Part shown: positions 11,104 through 20,928 of the stretch, piece by piece
Layout: each line of letters opens with the position of its first letter
Position numbering within the stretch: position 1 is the stretch's first letter
Assembly (NCBI GenBank): GCA_023375785.1
Contig: SZWC01003850.1
Span: 141,454-167,364, forward strand
Length of the DNA stretch: 25,911 bases
Direction: 5' to 3'
Origin: Penium margaritaceum
Taxonomy: Eukaryota > Streptophyta > Zygnematophyceae > Desmidiales > Peniaceae
Translations under genes and position numbers: made by a program
The notes under the pieces: generated by a model
Told to the model about the DNA's origin: nothing
Seen by the model: only the letters and a program-made list of their open reading frames with translations
The model's database searches: none

Positions 11104-11323
11104 AATGAGGCCTGTTCCACTAGCAAGCATAGCAGCTACAACTAAGTGTTGGTGGAAGAGTCTTCCACATTCACATGTCAGCATCTGAGAGTGGAGAGGT
11201 GTACGAACCAAGGATTGTGCACAAGGCACAAGGAATGAGAAGTCTCTATGAGTGATATGGAGCCTTAACATCCAAGGGAGGGTTCTCCTTTGCTTTAAAA
11301 CCAATGTCTTACATGGTTTATCC

Positions 11324-12736
11324 ATGGATCAAGAGCAAGGATGCCATGTCGCAGATCACGCACAAATTCAAGCAGCAAAAGCGCAACGCTTGGCTGAGGA
11401 AGCATAGCGGATGGCAAAGCAAGAAGCATTAGCGCGTCAAGCTGTGGAGCAGGAACACGAGGCATTGAGGTAACGGTGTGGAGCTGTAGAGCTCCTTTGA
11501 CAGCAAGAGATACTCACACATGCGGCTCAAGCGTCACACATGTAGTAGCTTTAGCACTCATGTGCACAGTTAGCAGCACAGAATGCACAGATAGAAGAAC
11601 ATGTAGCTCTGTTTTAACAGCAGCAGCAGATGCATCAATAGATGATGTTGCAACAATAGCAACTGCAACAGCAACAACAACTGGTGTAGAGGCAACAATA
11701 GTCACAAGCATCAGCTGCCCATGTACCTCATGGAATTCCTCCACCAGTTGTGCAACCAAATTTCTCATAACAGATGCAGTCTGGAGTAGCTGCAAATGCA
11801 GGTGTGGCACAACAGTTCCTAGTGCATCCTGGAGGGATGCCAGGGGTGCCACCATTGGAATTACACCAACAAGCTCATCCGGGTCCTATGCCGCAAGCCT
11901 ACGGGGCTCAGCGTTTAGCAGCTATAGGAATGCCTCAAGGACATCCGTTTCCAGTAGTACCTATGCAGTAGTATCTTGTGCCTGCCCAACCATTGGCAAG
12001 AAAACTAATCCCGTTTCTACGTCTGGAGATCACAGTGCCTACAGCAGTGGCATCCTTGTAGCTCTACAAGATGAAGGTCGACAAGTTTGACAGAGAGAAC
12101 TTCCCACACTGGGTGCACAAGTTCAAACAGGTTGCTCATGTTCATTGCATATGGGAGTTCTTCAATGGGCAGTATTTGCCGCCACCATTGGGGTCGTTAC
12201 CACAAGCGGTGCTAGAGTTCAGCTACTTCATGAAGGCCGCATACATGGTGTTGGATAACCAACTTACCCCGTGCATCCAACAGGCAATCAGGATGTCAAA
12301 GGGATCGAGCAAACCTGCTCATCGTGCGTGGTCCTACGTGTTACACACCTACATGTCAGGAGACTCTACCTTTAAATTGCACCTCCTTCCAGAGCTTTCC
12401 CACATCAACCTTAGCAGCTTCACGAGCATTGAGGATTACATCAACAAAGCCAAGTCACTACGCGACCATTTGGCAGTGACTAATGCTCCTGTTTTGGAGA
12501 CCATCTTTGTGACCTTCCTCCTCAACAGATTGACCGACGATTGGGAGGAAGTGAGGCATTTGCTGAGGTTCAAGGAGGAGGCTGATTTGACAGAAGCATA
12601 CGTGAGCAAGATGATTTTGATGGAAGAGCGTAATCGCAAGATTGTAAAGGAAAAGCTACGATTTTTTCCTATCCATCATACTCAACAACTTGCACTACCC
12701 CCGTGTCCCATCCAACATCAAACAAACATGCGGTGA
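11324..12736 (+). pseudogene. Gag of element B (Copia-type), decayed at its N-terminus
   Basis: From ATG 11324 one frame runs 470 codons to TGA at 12734 without a frameshift. The first 250 codons are Gln/Ala/Glu-rich and coiled-coil-like, followed by a Pro/Gly/Met/Gln segment (HPGGMPGVPPLELHQQ). They contain 14 stops: 10 TAG, 3 TAA, 1 TGA, nearly all embedded in glutamine runs. The last 221 codons (from 12071) have none. This part has the look of the retrotransposon gag capsid region: FDRENFPHWVHKFKQ near the start, then LLPELSHINLSSFTSIEDYI and LNRLTDDWEEVRHLLRF, matching in style the UBN2/Retrotran_gag pattern W...F...L. The protein would form the virus-like particle. Stops show it is dead under the standard code; the clean 3' half suggests localised decay. 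Confidence 0.82.
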
Positions 12737-12831
12737 ACTAAAATCCTACACCTGAGCAGAATCAAACATTTCCATCTACACCTTGTGGAAAATCCAACGA
12801 CAAGCATGTCAAACCTCAGCTTGTGCTCAAG

Positions 12832-13478
12832 TGCCAGTACTGCGAATAACCTGGGCACATCAGGCTATATTGTAGGAAGCAGTTGAGAGATAAGGAGTGT
12901 GCAAGGAGGCAGGAGAGCGAGGAGGAGCAGTCAAAGGATTTGGATGGTGGAGAGGATGATAGTGGTGAAGAAGGTGAGGAGACTAAGAAAGAGGTGACCG
13001 TTGGAGTGGAAAAGAAGCAATTCGACTTCTCAAGATCTGTATTCCATGTATCAGAAGTTCAGAGTACCGAGCAAGTCTCCTTGAAGAACGTGTGGAACCT
13101 ACATAGTGGGTGCACGCCACACATTACTTTTGATACATAATGCCTCCAACACCTTCAGTACGGTGACAATTGCTACGTCATTGTAGCAAAGAACTGGCAT
13201 GTGCCAGTGAAAGGCAAAGGGAAGATGACACTGACGGGGTACAAGGGATCTCAAGTGCACTTTGGAAATGTGCTGTTTATCCATGGGATTTCTTTCAACC
13301 TCTTGTCGCTTGGAGAGTTGTTAAAGCAGAAGCAAACATTGTCAGCAATGGGGAGCGGATTTCCCTGAGAAGAAGTGAAGGTGAAACCTTTGCTGAAGGG
13401 TACCTCTACTCCAACGGCATGATACCCTACTACTTCATGATTTCTACTATTCAAACAATTTCCGGGGTGTATTCGTGA
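12832..13478 (+). pseudogene. Zinc knuckle, protease and pre-integrase remnant of element B
   Basis: In a frame shifted from gag, a CX2CX4HX4C zinc knuckle lies at 12832-12873 (Cys, Cys, His, Cys codons at 12832, 12841, 12856, 12871) with a TAA at 12847 where Gln or Lys is common. An acidic Glu/Asp/Lys linker follows (12883-13010). Then comes the Copia protease signature W-x-L-(D)SG-C/A...H as WNLHSGCTPHITF near 13090-13130: the catalytic Asp is His here. The later segment VPVKGKGKMTLTG...NVLFIHGISFNLLSLGELL is typical of Copia proteins between protease and integrase. A frameshift near 13340 moves the end into another frame (EGYLYSNGMIPYYF). TAA at 13138 and TGA at 13366 also break it. Integrase does not follow. 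Confidence 0.82.
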
Positions 13479-13963
13479 TTTTCCCTCTTATTTAATTATG
13501 TTTCGGTATTCGTTTTGGGCAAACTTAGTTCAGTACGTTGTCTTGATTTCATTTTTTCTTTATGCAAGCGGCCTGTTTCATGTTTTGGAGCGAACGATTT
13601 CTGGTGTCGGTGCCTTGTCGACATCGGAAATCGAGCGATCGCGTGACCCTTGAAGGTCGAGGGATCGCACTTTGGATTTCGTGCGGCAGCCAGGGTCGAG
13701 CGACAAAGGGACAATTAATAAGTTTTATTCGTTTTCCACAGAAGAATATTATGTTCGTAGCCAGATAAAAGAAATCGTCGTCCCCAAACAATTATTTCAT
13801 ATCGAAATCAAGAAGCAGTAGGGTACGGCTCCACCTGAGCCCAACTGCTGGAAAGAACCCCGGCTCTTCCTTTACTACAATACATCAGCAGGGAGCGCAT
13901 GACGTTTGGGGGCACACGCAACATCGCCGCGACAGCCAACGGAATAAATCCAATTTTTCCAAG
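13479..13963 (+). other. Junction between Copia-like and unrelated sequence in element B
   Basis: Recognisable Copia coding stops near 13478. The next 480 bases contain only short frames on both strands, with a repeated phrase gatcgc/gagcgatcg around 13630-13700. I see no integrase HHCC or DDE pattern. Confidence 0.45.
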
Positions 13964-14569
13964 GTGCCTCCGGTTTCTACAAAGGAGCACAACGACTTTG
14001 GAAAAGCACCTATTAGCAATGGCAAGCTTGCCATTGGTGCAATCTGTTCTCTAGTGCACAGCGAGGTGACTTCGGGACGTGGAACAGAGAGGGGGAGCAC
14101 AAGAGCTACTTCTGCAGTGCCTGAAATGATTATCTCGGTTTCAAAGCATAGGACCGACACTCAGAGTGATTCCTCTGAGCCTGGAAATGTTATTTGGAGT
14201 GGGAATGATAATTCATACTTGGACTATGAGAAAAGGACTGCCCACGATAAGATCGTCGACATTGCCACTTCTCTTTTCACACCATTGTCAATTCTCGGCA
14301 TGGAGGTGGTACCAGAGAAAAATCGCGTAAACCTGCAAGATGAGCTGCAAGATGGTGAGAGGCACGATTCTCTCCAAAACTTCCTACATCAGCCTTTGGC
14401 AGCAGTTGCAGATTTTTCTACGAAAGTCGGGGAGCAAACACTTTTGTTGGTGATTTCCTACAAACATTTTGTGACCACTTGCATTCGTCGTGTGTGCCGG
14501 GCTCCTCATGTTGACGTTAACTTCTCTTTGGCGACCGCGTGGAGGAGGGCGAGAAAAAGCCGAAGCTGA
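13964..14569 (+). CDS. ORF of unknown function in place of pol, element B
   Basis: An open frame of 201 codons begins at a GTG, so the true start is unknown; it may be an internal part of a larger frame. It has no retroelement motif. The mid part is Ser/Thr/Glu-rich and polar. The later part is predicted mixed helix (EVVPEKNRVNLQDELQDGE, then a hydrophobic stretch QTLLLVISYKHFVTTCIRRV). It sits where integrase and RT should be. It may be captured host sequence (transduplication) or noncoding filler. The next frame (14490-14732) overlaps it in another phase. Confidence 0.3.
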   Translation: MPPVSTKEHNDFGKAPISNGKLAIGAICSLVHSEVTSGRGTERGSTRATSAVPEMIISVSKHRTDTQSDSSEPGNVIWSGNDNSYLDYEKRTAHDKIVDIATSLFTPLSILGMEVVPEKNRVNLQDELQDGERHDSLQNFLHQPLAAVADFSTKVGEQTLLLVISYKHFVTTCIRRVCRAPHVDVNFSLATAWRRARKSRS

Positions 14570-14732
14570 GTCCCGAGTTCTGAATGGCATGCTACTACGG
14601 CGGGGCTTCTGCGAGAATGGCACTCGCTTTTACGAGCACCGGTCACTGCGAGAGGAGCTCGCTCGCAAATGTGAGCGACTCTTTGTTGCCCCTAACTACG
14701 AATTGCAAGTTTTGCATTTCAGCTCGCAATGA
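14490..14732 (+). CDS. Short ORF overlapping the previous one, element B
   Basis: Eighty codons; the second half (ENGTRFYEHRSLREELARK) looks like a normal soluble, Arg/Glu-rich helical protein. The shift from the 13964 frame to this one near 14530 could be a frameshift or an unrecognised intron in a captured gene piece. Family not recognised. Confidence 0.25.
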   Translation: MCAGLLMLTLTSLWRPRGGGREKAEAESRVLNGMLLRRGFCENGTRFYEHRSLREELARKCERLFVAPNYELQVLHFSSQ

Positions 14733-15028
14733 CGTAGCAGCTCGCAGTACAAGACAAAAGTGCCTAGTTGGTAGTGTAAGAGGATGGTGATTTCTCGTTG
14801 GCTAAAAGCTGAATGGTGAAGGAGAGACGGACGACGAAGCAGAATATGACCCTGCCATCGATAAGCTTAAGCTCGAGGACTTTGCAGTCTCACGAGCAAG
14901 AAGTGCATCCGCATTCGGAATCGCCATACTACGAACTCACGGGACAAAAGCAGGCCCTCGAAGGAAGGAACTTGCGAGGACGTAGCAGAACACCAAGGGG
15001 CAAGCGACAACCAGATTCAAAACTATAA

Positions 15029-15520
15029 ATGCTCTGGCAAATGGTCCTAGCACCCATTTTCTACTGTAGTGGCGAGGGAGGAGCAAGAGAAGAATTTCAA
15101 GAAATCTTTTCCCAGTCGTTGGATCCTTGCAAATAGCTCTTGGATAGCTCATTCGTGGTCTGCAAGAGTGGCAGACACCGTCTTGGAGTTATCAACCGAG
15201 AACATGACCCTTGGAGGCACCCCTGGAGACCTTTAGGAGCTGAACCAAGCTTCCTCGACGGGTTATAAAAAAACATCTCTCCTAGAGGGAGAATCCAAGA
15301 GAAAGTTTTGGATTTGAATGAATTTCTACTACACATCTGAGGGCAGAAAATTGAGGAAGAGCACATCTCTCCACTTCCAAAGCAAGGGAAAATTTTGTTG
15401 CCGCCACCAAAGCTCACTGATGACTCAAGAAACAATGGGTTTCTTTGATGAACAAAATTAAGTGTGGCCAAGTCCTTCTACCTTCACCAATGCACTTATC
15501 GAGGGGGAGTGTTTGAATGA
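15029..15520 (+). pseudogene. Decayed 3' frame of element B, unknown
   Basis: From ATG 15029 one frame runs 163 codons to TGA 15518, into the first bases of the 3' LTR. It has five internal stops (one TAG, one TAA, three TGA), each one step from a Gln or Arg codon. The sequence between them reads as protein (FVVCKSGRHRLGVINREHD, LDLNEFLLHI, GKILLPPPKLTDD). The position, between pol space and polypurine tract, is where some plant elements carry env-like or extra ORFs. I do not recognise the family, see no signal peptide or transmembrane helix, and do not claim env. Confidence 0.35.
15499..15509 (+). promoter_or_regulatory. Polypurine tract of element B
   Basis: tcgagggggag lies directly before the TGTTTG start of the 3' LTR. 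The flanking bases match those at element A's tract. Confidence 0.82.
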
Positions 15521-16550
15521 GGCTATAGCTGCACTTGATTTTGGCTCTTCCACGGTGTAGTCGGTTTTACCGACTGCACCATTTTGGAGGAGTCCACGTG
15601 AAGGTACGGATTTTACCGTGATTCATTGAGAATTTTCCTACCGGGATTTCGAGTGTACAGGATAGAATACTCGTAGTTTTTAGTTCTCAAGGGCATGTTC
15701 AAGCCCTGGACGTGTACAAGTGATTTGGTGTGTCCAAGAAGGATGGGACTACCTTGGCCAACTCACTGGAGGGATTTCCAAGGTTCGACGACTCAGAAAT
15801 TGCCTCGTACGAGGTAATCTTGGAGAGAACAAAGCCTAAGAGGCTTGCGTGAGTTATTGTACAGCCATCAACACAGTTGTCTAACTCGCATACGACCTTG
15901 TGGAGGATTTACTACATCATCATTGTCACTTCCAATGTTGGACGACACCTAACTACATCAACGGTTGGGACCGCTAGGACCGCCACTTTGAGTGAAGCAC
16001 CTTGGACTGCCAGGACTACTACCAGCCAGAGTAGTAGTATAAAAGAATGCACCAGTTGTAGCTCCAATCGCCAATTCCAGTCTCTCGAACTCCATTGAAT
16101 CAGCATCAACTATTCTACACATCTGCCAGCCACTTGGTCTCTATAGCAGACTCATATCTCTGTGTTGCTCGAGTTTCCTGGAGGTTCCCTCCGACGACCC
16201 ACTGACTCTCGTGGGAGTGTGCCTGCGTATAGAGGAGGTTGCCTGACATACTAAAGGCCTGTCAACCCGGAAGACGATCAACACGCCAAGACTCTTCATA
16301 CAAGGCTGGTTGCCTAGAAATACACTGCGCCTAGTTTGGGTGAGGACCTGTCAAGTTTCTGTTGCTGAGCATTTCATAGGCTGTTGTTGAGCTTGTACAT
16401 AGTATTTTTGTACTTTGTATTCTTGTAATACAACCAGAGCTTCTGCATTCATTTCCTAGTAGTTGTACAAGCATTGCTTGGCACACCAAAGGTCCTGGCA
16501 TGACAGCAAGGCCAATCAAGCCTTTGTTGTGGTCGTACGAAAATCCAAAA
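15510..16550 (+). repeat. 3' LTR of element B
   Basis: It starts TGTTTGAATGAGG and ends at about 16550 in tccaaaa (drifted from CCAACA). It matches 10061-11091 throughout. Its right edge is set by resumption of element A's LTR at 16551. Confidence 0.87.
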
Positions 16551-16910
16551 CCTGCCGGTGTGGAGAGGAGGCTTCCCTGACAACCTGGATACCATTACAC
16601 CTAAAAGCATGGTGACCGTGCTAAGACCCTTGGAATGACAGCTTTGATGGCCTTGCAAGGTGTTGCGCCCTCTGAATGAGCAGGTTGTGCAAGAGCATTG
16701 AGCTGAGCTGTGATCTACCGCTCTTTTCTTGGACCATACTTGTACATGATAGGGTTTTCAATGGCAAGTATGATTCTAGTCTTCCGCTTCCGCACATTGG
16801 AGTATGGGGTTTGCTTGTTGGGCATACAGAACCTAGATTGTAGGAAGACCCCCTTGCTGCATCAGAGCACACGGTGACTTTGTCAATAAAGGCTCCCAAA
16901 AACCCTAACA
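16551..16910 (+). repeat. 3' LTR of element A, second part
   Basis: Homologous to about 5945-6302 of the 5' LTR, including the blocks gtggagaggagg, cctaaaagcatg, gcattgagctgagctgtg and the end cctaaca. Then comes the right-hand aaaag duplication (16911-16915). Confidence 0.87.
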
Positions 16911-16915
16911 AAAAG
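16911..16915. repeat. Target-site duplication of element A, right copy (aaaag)
   Basis: Exact copy of 4755-4759, directly after the end of the 3' LTR. Confidence 0.8.
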
Positions 16916-17022
16916 TATGTTGGAAGAAATATTTGTGGTGTATGGTGCCAAGGATAGTCATGAGGGTGGTAGCATGCATATCGACATGAAAGAAATCAAG
17001 GAGCTGGTATGTGCATGGTTTT
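16916..17022 (+). pseudogene. DDE_1-type transposase, downstream part
   Basis: This continues the transposase broken at 4759. When element A and one aaaag copy are disregarded, the frame that ends at RPLK runs on through MLEEIFVVYGAKDSH and MKEIKELVCAWF. This fits the family, in which the conserved RP-K is followed by a helical segment and a tryptophan-containing helix. Similarity stops at the hairpin beginning at 17023, and I cannot find the C-terminal end beyond it. Confidence 0.7.
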
Positions 17023-17087
17023 ATCCCATGTGTTTTCCACATGGGATTCCACAGCAATCCCATGTGGAAAACACATGGGATTGCTGT
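17023..17087. repeat. Double hairpin (nested inverted repeats)
   Basis: Two hairpins lie in tandem. The first pairs 17023-17032 with 17038-17047 (10 bp, 5-base loop). The second pairs 17051-17066 with 17072-17087 (16 bp perfect, 5-base loop gaaaa). The whole is also a perfect 25-bp inverted repeat: 17023-17047 against 17057-17081 with a 9-base spacer. The core atcccatgtg and its complement occur four times. It could extrude as a cruciform or fold as RNA; it may be a small foldback insertion in the transposase gene. Confidence 0.9.
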
Positions 17088-17649
17088 CCGTTCGCGCCTA
17101 TGTTTGATTTGGCAAGCTCAAATGCATTGTTTTAGTGTTCGTTCTCTTTAACTCAAAACATAACTACAGCTTAGGAAAATTTTTGTTTGCAGACCTTTGA
17201 GTAGCAAGCATACAAAGAAAATGTGTTTGGTGACTTCAAGTTGTTGTCTAGTGGCCATGACGTTTTGTCGAATGGATTTCCTTGGAAAATAAATCGTTGA
17301 GCCACACAAAAGGTGCGTGCAACATAATTGGACAGTACCACACTCCCATAAATTCAAAGAACATGTGTAGACCAGTAGAATCGGTGGTTTGATCTTCAAT
17401 TTTTTTTCATGTAACGCGAATTAGATAAAAACATCAATGAAAAACGACGTTCATGGAAGGATAACGTCCATTTCATCTTGCGCGTCGTTTGGAGCCATGA
17501 GCCACTGAACTCCCAAGCATCTGTTCAAGTTGGACGGACTACGCATTCCAATAAACATAGTCAAAGAACATGGCTTGTATCTTTCATTGACATGTTGGAG
17601 GAGGGAGAATTAAGGAGAGGGGTATTGATCTCATTATGTTGGTATAATG

Positions 17650-18054
17650 TCAGAGGGTAGAGATTGTTACGTAGACAAAAACAAAAACAAGGTACACAGC
17701 AATTGCAATTTTTTTCGTGTGAATGGGAGCTCTGTTTTTTTTTGCCTCAGGTAGATAGACGCGTGTAACCTTCGTAAAAACGGGTTCCACGTGGGATCTG
17801 AGTTCAGGTTTGGGAGGAACAGGTGCCCTGGATGTTGCAAAAGTTGGAAAATACATAGACAACATCTTCATAAGGATCTCTGCTAGAATGCATGATAGAT
17901 CTAAGAAATTATCTTCTTCAACCATGGGGGAGTCCGATAGGCTTAGGAAATTTTCCACAACTATTGGATTGTAGCACTTCTGAACGAGTGCCCCAAAACA
18001 CCTGACAAGCAAGGAAACTTGTGCTAATGTAGAGGCTACTGAAAACGTGAGCAT
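17650..18054 (-). CDS. Hypothetical ORF, 134 codons
   Basis: This open frame on the minus strand has a start codon uncertain between several options. The product would have a Val/Tyr-rich hydrophobic C-terminus (IAIAVYLVFVFVYVTI) that could be a single membrane segment, and a polar middle. No family recognised. Length alone makes it only mildly improbable by chance. Confidence 0.2.
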   Translation of the reverse strand: MLTFSVASTLAQVSLLVRCFGALVQKCYNPIVVENFLSLSDSPMVEEDNFLDLSCILAEILMKMLSMYFPTFATSRAPVPPKPELRSHVEPVFTKVTRVYLPEAKKNRAPIHTKKIAIAVYLVFVFVYVTISTL

Positions 18055-18480
18055 GGATTTTTTTGTAGATTGTTACACTCATTTCTAATGAAACAAAGCC
18101 CATATTTACTTTGTTTGAAATCTAGGGCTGCATAATTTACACAGGTTACAAGAATTGAACCTTGTCAAATCGGTTCACAGTGGTCTCGCAGGTCAACACG
18201 CAACCCACGTTATGGAGGAATGGTAATTGGTAAGTGAAAGTTCTGAATACTCAAGCAGTTCAAGCCTATGGAATTGATTGAAAACTGACATTATCCCCTG
18301 CTCCTCTACTAGCCCCAAACTTTATGCGGTGTCACGCTTGTTTGTTGTCATTGCCATTAGATATTGTACAAGGTCCTTGTCAAGAGAAAACCTTGATATT
18401 CCAAATTGGTTATAGTAGGATGCCTGTCAATGGCTTGTCAACGATAACTATGGTGACCACGTGTAACAACAATCAATTTC

Positions 18481-18894
18481 ATGGGCAAGCATCAAGGTAA
18501 AAATTTGCATACACGGTACTTGCAACGATGGAATTATTATGAGTTCAATGTAAACAAATGCGATGTCTACAAATTTGTTGAGGGAAACATAAAATCGAGA
18601 AATCATACAGATCCTAGACCAATATCGAGTAAAAGGAAGTCATTTTGTGGATCTACAAAACCTTGTCAAGAAGAGAAAAATATTTTACCATCCGATTACC
18701 CATCTGATTTTCCTTCTAGTTCTGTTTTGCCATTTCCTCATTATGCGAGACTCCGTCAAGTGAATGTCTCATTGAATGGAAGCCAGATGGAAGGATTGTG
18801 GAGCCTTTTTGTTAACATTTGGCTCACCATCAACTCGCAATTTAGTACTGTTAGCTATGGGATAGGCATGTATGATAGGTTATTACAGGGGTAG
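18481..18894 (+). CDS. Hypothetical ORF, 137 codons
   Basis: An ATG-initiated frame encodes a Lys/Asn/Ser-rich protein with a basic N-terminal half (NIKSRNHTDP, SKRKSFCGSTK) and a more hydrophobic C-terminus (GLWSLFVNIWLTINSQF). No family recognised, no clear neighbours. It could be an exon fragment or chance. Confidence 0.22.
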   Translation: MGKHQGKNLHTRYLQRWNYYEFNVNKCDVYKFVEGNIKSRNHTDPRPISSKRKSFCGSTKPCQEEKNILPSDYPSDFPSSSVLPFPHYARLRQVNVSLNGSQMEGLWSLFVNIWLTINSQFSTVSYGIGMYDRLLQG

Positions 18895-19737
18895 CGTCGT
18901 AGGATGTATATGAACATTGACCGGAGCATAACTAGGCATTCGAATGCATCCTTGAAATCTGATAGACATGTACTATCAAAACAGGTCCCTGCTCTTGTCG
19001 TGATTTTTCACTTTATGTCATCGAGAAACAAAGATATTGTAGCTGGCATGCACTGTCCCTTTGATGAATAAGCATTTCAAGTACTGTTCAATCTGCTCAT
19101 GGCAGAACTCGGAAGTTTTTGTTGCAAAAAGTGCAATTGTGGAAGAGACTGCATTTCGCACAACTAGCAAATAGCCAATGATGTGCATCCCCTCATCTTG
19201 TGTGGGCGACGTTCACCTTACAGCGGCGGACAAACTTTTTTCCCCTCTAGCTCAGGTCACAACACGTTGCACAGGCCTCGCAGCGCCATTGTTGTGTTCT
19301 CTTGTCATAGAATTCAGTATTCATCCATCTAGCCCTGTTTTTTGCATACCTAAAGAAAGTGACATTCATTCCCGCGTTCAGTGACATCTTTCGTCTACCA
19401 TATACTAACCGCTCCTTTTCACCTTTTTCCCTCCCCTTCGTGGTCTTCATTGAAACTCATCCATACTTTCGGCCACACGTAGGTTTGAACCCGAGCGGCC
19501 GACTTCTAGCATTGTAGCCAAGCGTGTCGCCATGCTCGGGTCGCGTACTAGCCGTTTGTATGTTTGAACAAGCTGTTGGTAGGCACCAACGGCGCGGCAG
19601 GTACTAGTGGTTGCACGAGTGGGTGGTCACACCAGTCAACATGGACAACCCTCACTTCTCGGCACGTATTGCAGCTATCCGTCAAGCTTTGCAAGTGTAG
19701 CTTGTCCTTCATGCACTTGTTCACCAAGTTGTTGACG

Positions 19738-19758
19738 TGGTGGCAAGACTTGCCACCA
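19738..19758. repeat. 10-bp perfect palindrome
   Basis: tggtggcaag, one central base, then cttgccacca: a perfect inverted repeat with a one-base centre. It could be a dimeric protein-binding site or chance; no gene nearby supports a role. Confidence 0.6.
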
Positions 19759-20274
19759 AGTCTTGTGGGGGGTGCTCCACCTTGGACAACAGATGGTGCA
19801 GGCGAGAGGTGCGGCATGTTGGTGAAACGGCCTGCGGAGTTCGAGTTGGAGGGGGTTGCCATTGGGGTGGAGGAGATCGTATAGAATGTGCAGAGGACGG
19901 CCTACGAATGACAAGTGCATCTCCCTCGACGCTCTATGCGCATGGCAGTCGTGTAGCTGGGTAGATTGCGACTCGATAGTGCGGTCTGGTGCGGTGTGCG
20001 CATCGGTTCAAACGTTTGCATTTGCAAGTTAAAACTTGCGGAATTCATGCAAAAATGATGAAAAAATATCATCTAACGGATTGACTAAAAGTACTTTTTG
20101 AATGATTTTTGTCTTAATTGAAATTCGATGGTCGAAACTCCAGTTCATGGATAATCTGACAATATTCCTTCAGTGAAATCAACCATTTTGAACCCCGCGG
20201 GTCGGCTTTACTGAAGGCTGAAGGCTGCAACCACCGCCAAAAGATGACAAAACCGTCGCTAGTTTCACAAAGAA

Positions 20275-20928
20275 TGTTGGCGGTGAGAAGATGCATAGAA
20301 GCTTCCTAGCCACACTCCTGTTGACCAGGCGTCAGTGCCTAGTCAGACGGTGACGATAGTCACAAGTCGTGCACGTAACGGCAAGGATTTGGCTAGGGGA
20401 CACAAGGCAAAGTGTCTGAATGCTTCATAAGCATTTGCAGAGAGAGATAACAAATGACAGGTCCATGGCATAAATACCTGCTGCGGCGCACAGCGGGTGT
20501 CGCACGCGGCGGTCCAAGAGCTGTCCTAAAACCGGCCCAAAACCATTGTTTTGGCCGTAACTCTGTGCACACATGTCAGAATGCTGCGCCGTCTGAACCT
20601 AGACGTGTAGAATCTCGAGCCGGGCACTACGACTGGTCACACGTACAAGTCCGGCATCAATCTGTGGAAGGACAATGCAAAACATGCAAATCGGCCTCAA
20701 GAGCCTGTCCACTGAGAAAACTCTAGCGTCTACAGAAAAACTGCAGAGTACCCCAGCAAGCACCCGGGACGTCATGGCAGCCGCCTGGTGGCTGCTGGCG
20801 GGTGAATCCACCAACCATCAGTGCTCCGGCACCAGCTGGGTCCGCATCAGGGATCTGCACGAGCATGGACACGGCCGAGTGGTCACAGTAAGCTATACAA
20901 ACGGACGGAAACAGCTCACATGACAACA
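20275..20928 (-). repeat. 3' LTR of element C
   Basis: Read on the minus strand it begins TGTTGTCATG directly after the polypurine tract and ends ACCGCCAACA, giving TGTTG/CAACA ends and a length of 654 bases. A TATA-like GTATTTATG lies at about 20468-20476 (minus). The right end (20275) is chosen from the terminal motif only, since no second LTR is available for comparison. Confidence 0.65.

Larger units (their letters stand above)
10061..16550 (+). mobile_element. LTR retrotransposon B (Copia-type gag), nested in element A
   Basis: This 6.5-kb element sits inside the 3' LTR of element A. It has two LTRs of about 1.03-1.04 kb, a primer-binding site at 11092, a long gag frame, zinc knuckle, protease remnant and a polypurine tract. 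The order gag, CCHC, protease with a pre-integrase zinc-binding-like segment matches Copia (Pseudoviridae) elements. No integrase core, reverse transcriptase or RNase H motif is visible between 13480 and 15500. That space is filled by other coding-like sequence, so B depended on enzymes supplied in trans. Confidence 0.88.
4760..16910 (+). mobile_element. LTR retrotransposon A, interrupted by element B
   Basis: This is a complete but decayed LTR retrotransposon structure. It has a 5' LTR (4760-6302), a primer-binding site, about 2.6 kb of internal sequence, a polypurine tract, and a 3' LTR that continues on the far side of element B (8871-10060 plus 16551-16910). LTR ends are TGTTGG and CCAACA. 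The LTRs are unusually long relative to the interior, and no integrase, reverse transcriptase or RNase H motif is seen. It therefore resembles a non-autonomous, large-derivative (LARD-like) element. The LTR copies are roughly 80% identical by eye, so the insertion is old. Superfamily is not certain; shared terminal features with B suggest kinship. Confidence 0.88.
17088..20274. other. Three kilobases mostly unidentified
   Basis: Apart from the two ORFs listed inside it and a short palindrome, I find no recognisable gene, RNA or repeat. It may include the remaining 3' part of the DNA transposon. Open frames on both strands around 19548-19964 overlap heavily, and none carries a known motif. Confidence 0.45.

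Noticed and set aside
11476..12090. 204-codon Thr/Ser-rich plus-strand frame
   Set aside because: An off-phase shadow of element B gag; the gag phase continues into a recognisable capsid region.
15029..15520. Possible env-like gene in element B
   Set aside because: The position fits, but no signal peptide, membrane segment or glycoprotein-like pattern is visible; kept only as an unknown decayed frame.
19548..19964. Overlapping open frames on both strands of about 75-106 codons
   Set aside because: Open on both strands at once with no family resemblance; likely from local composition and the CACC/GGTG-rich sequence.
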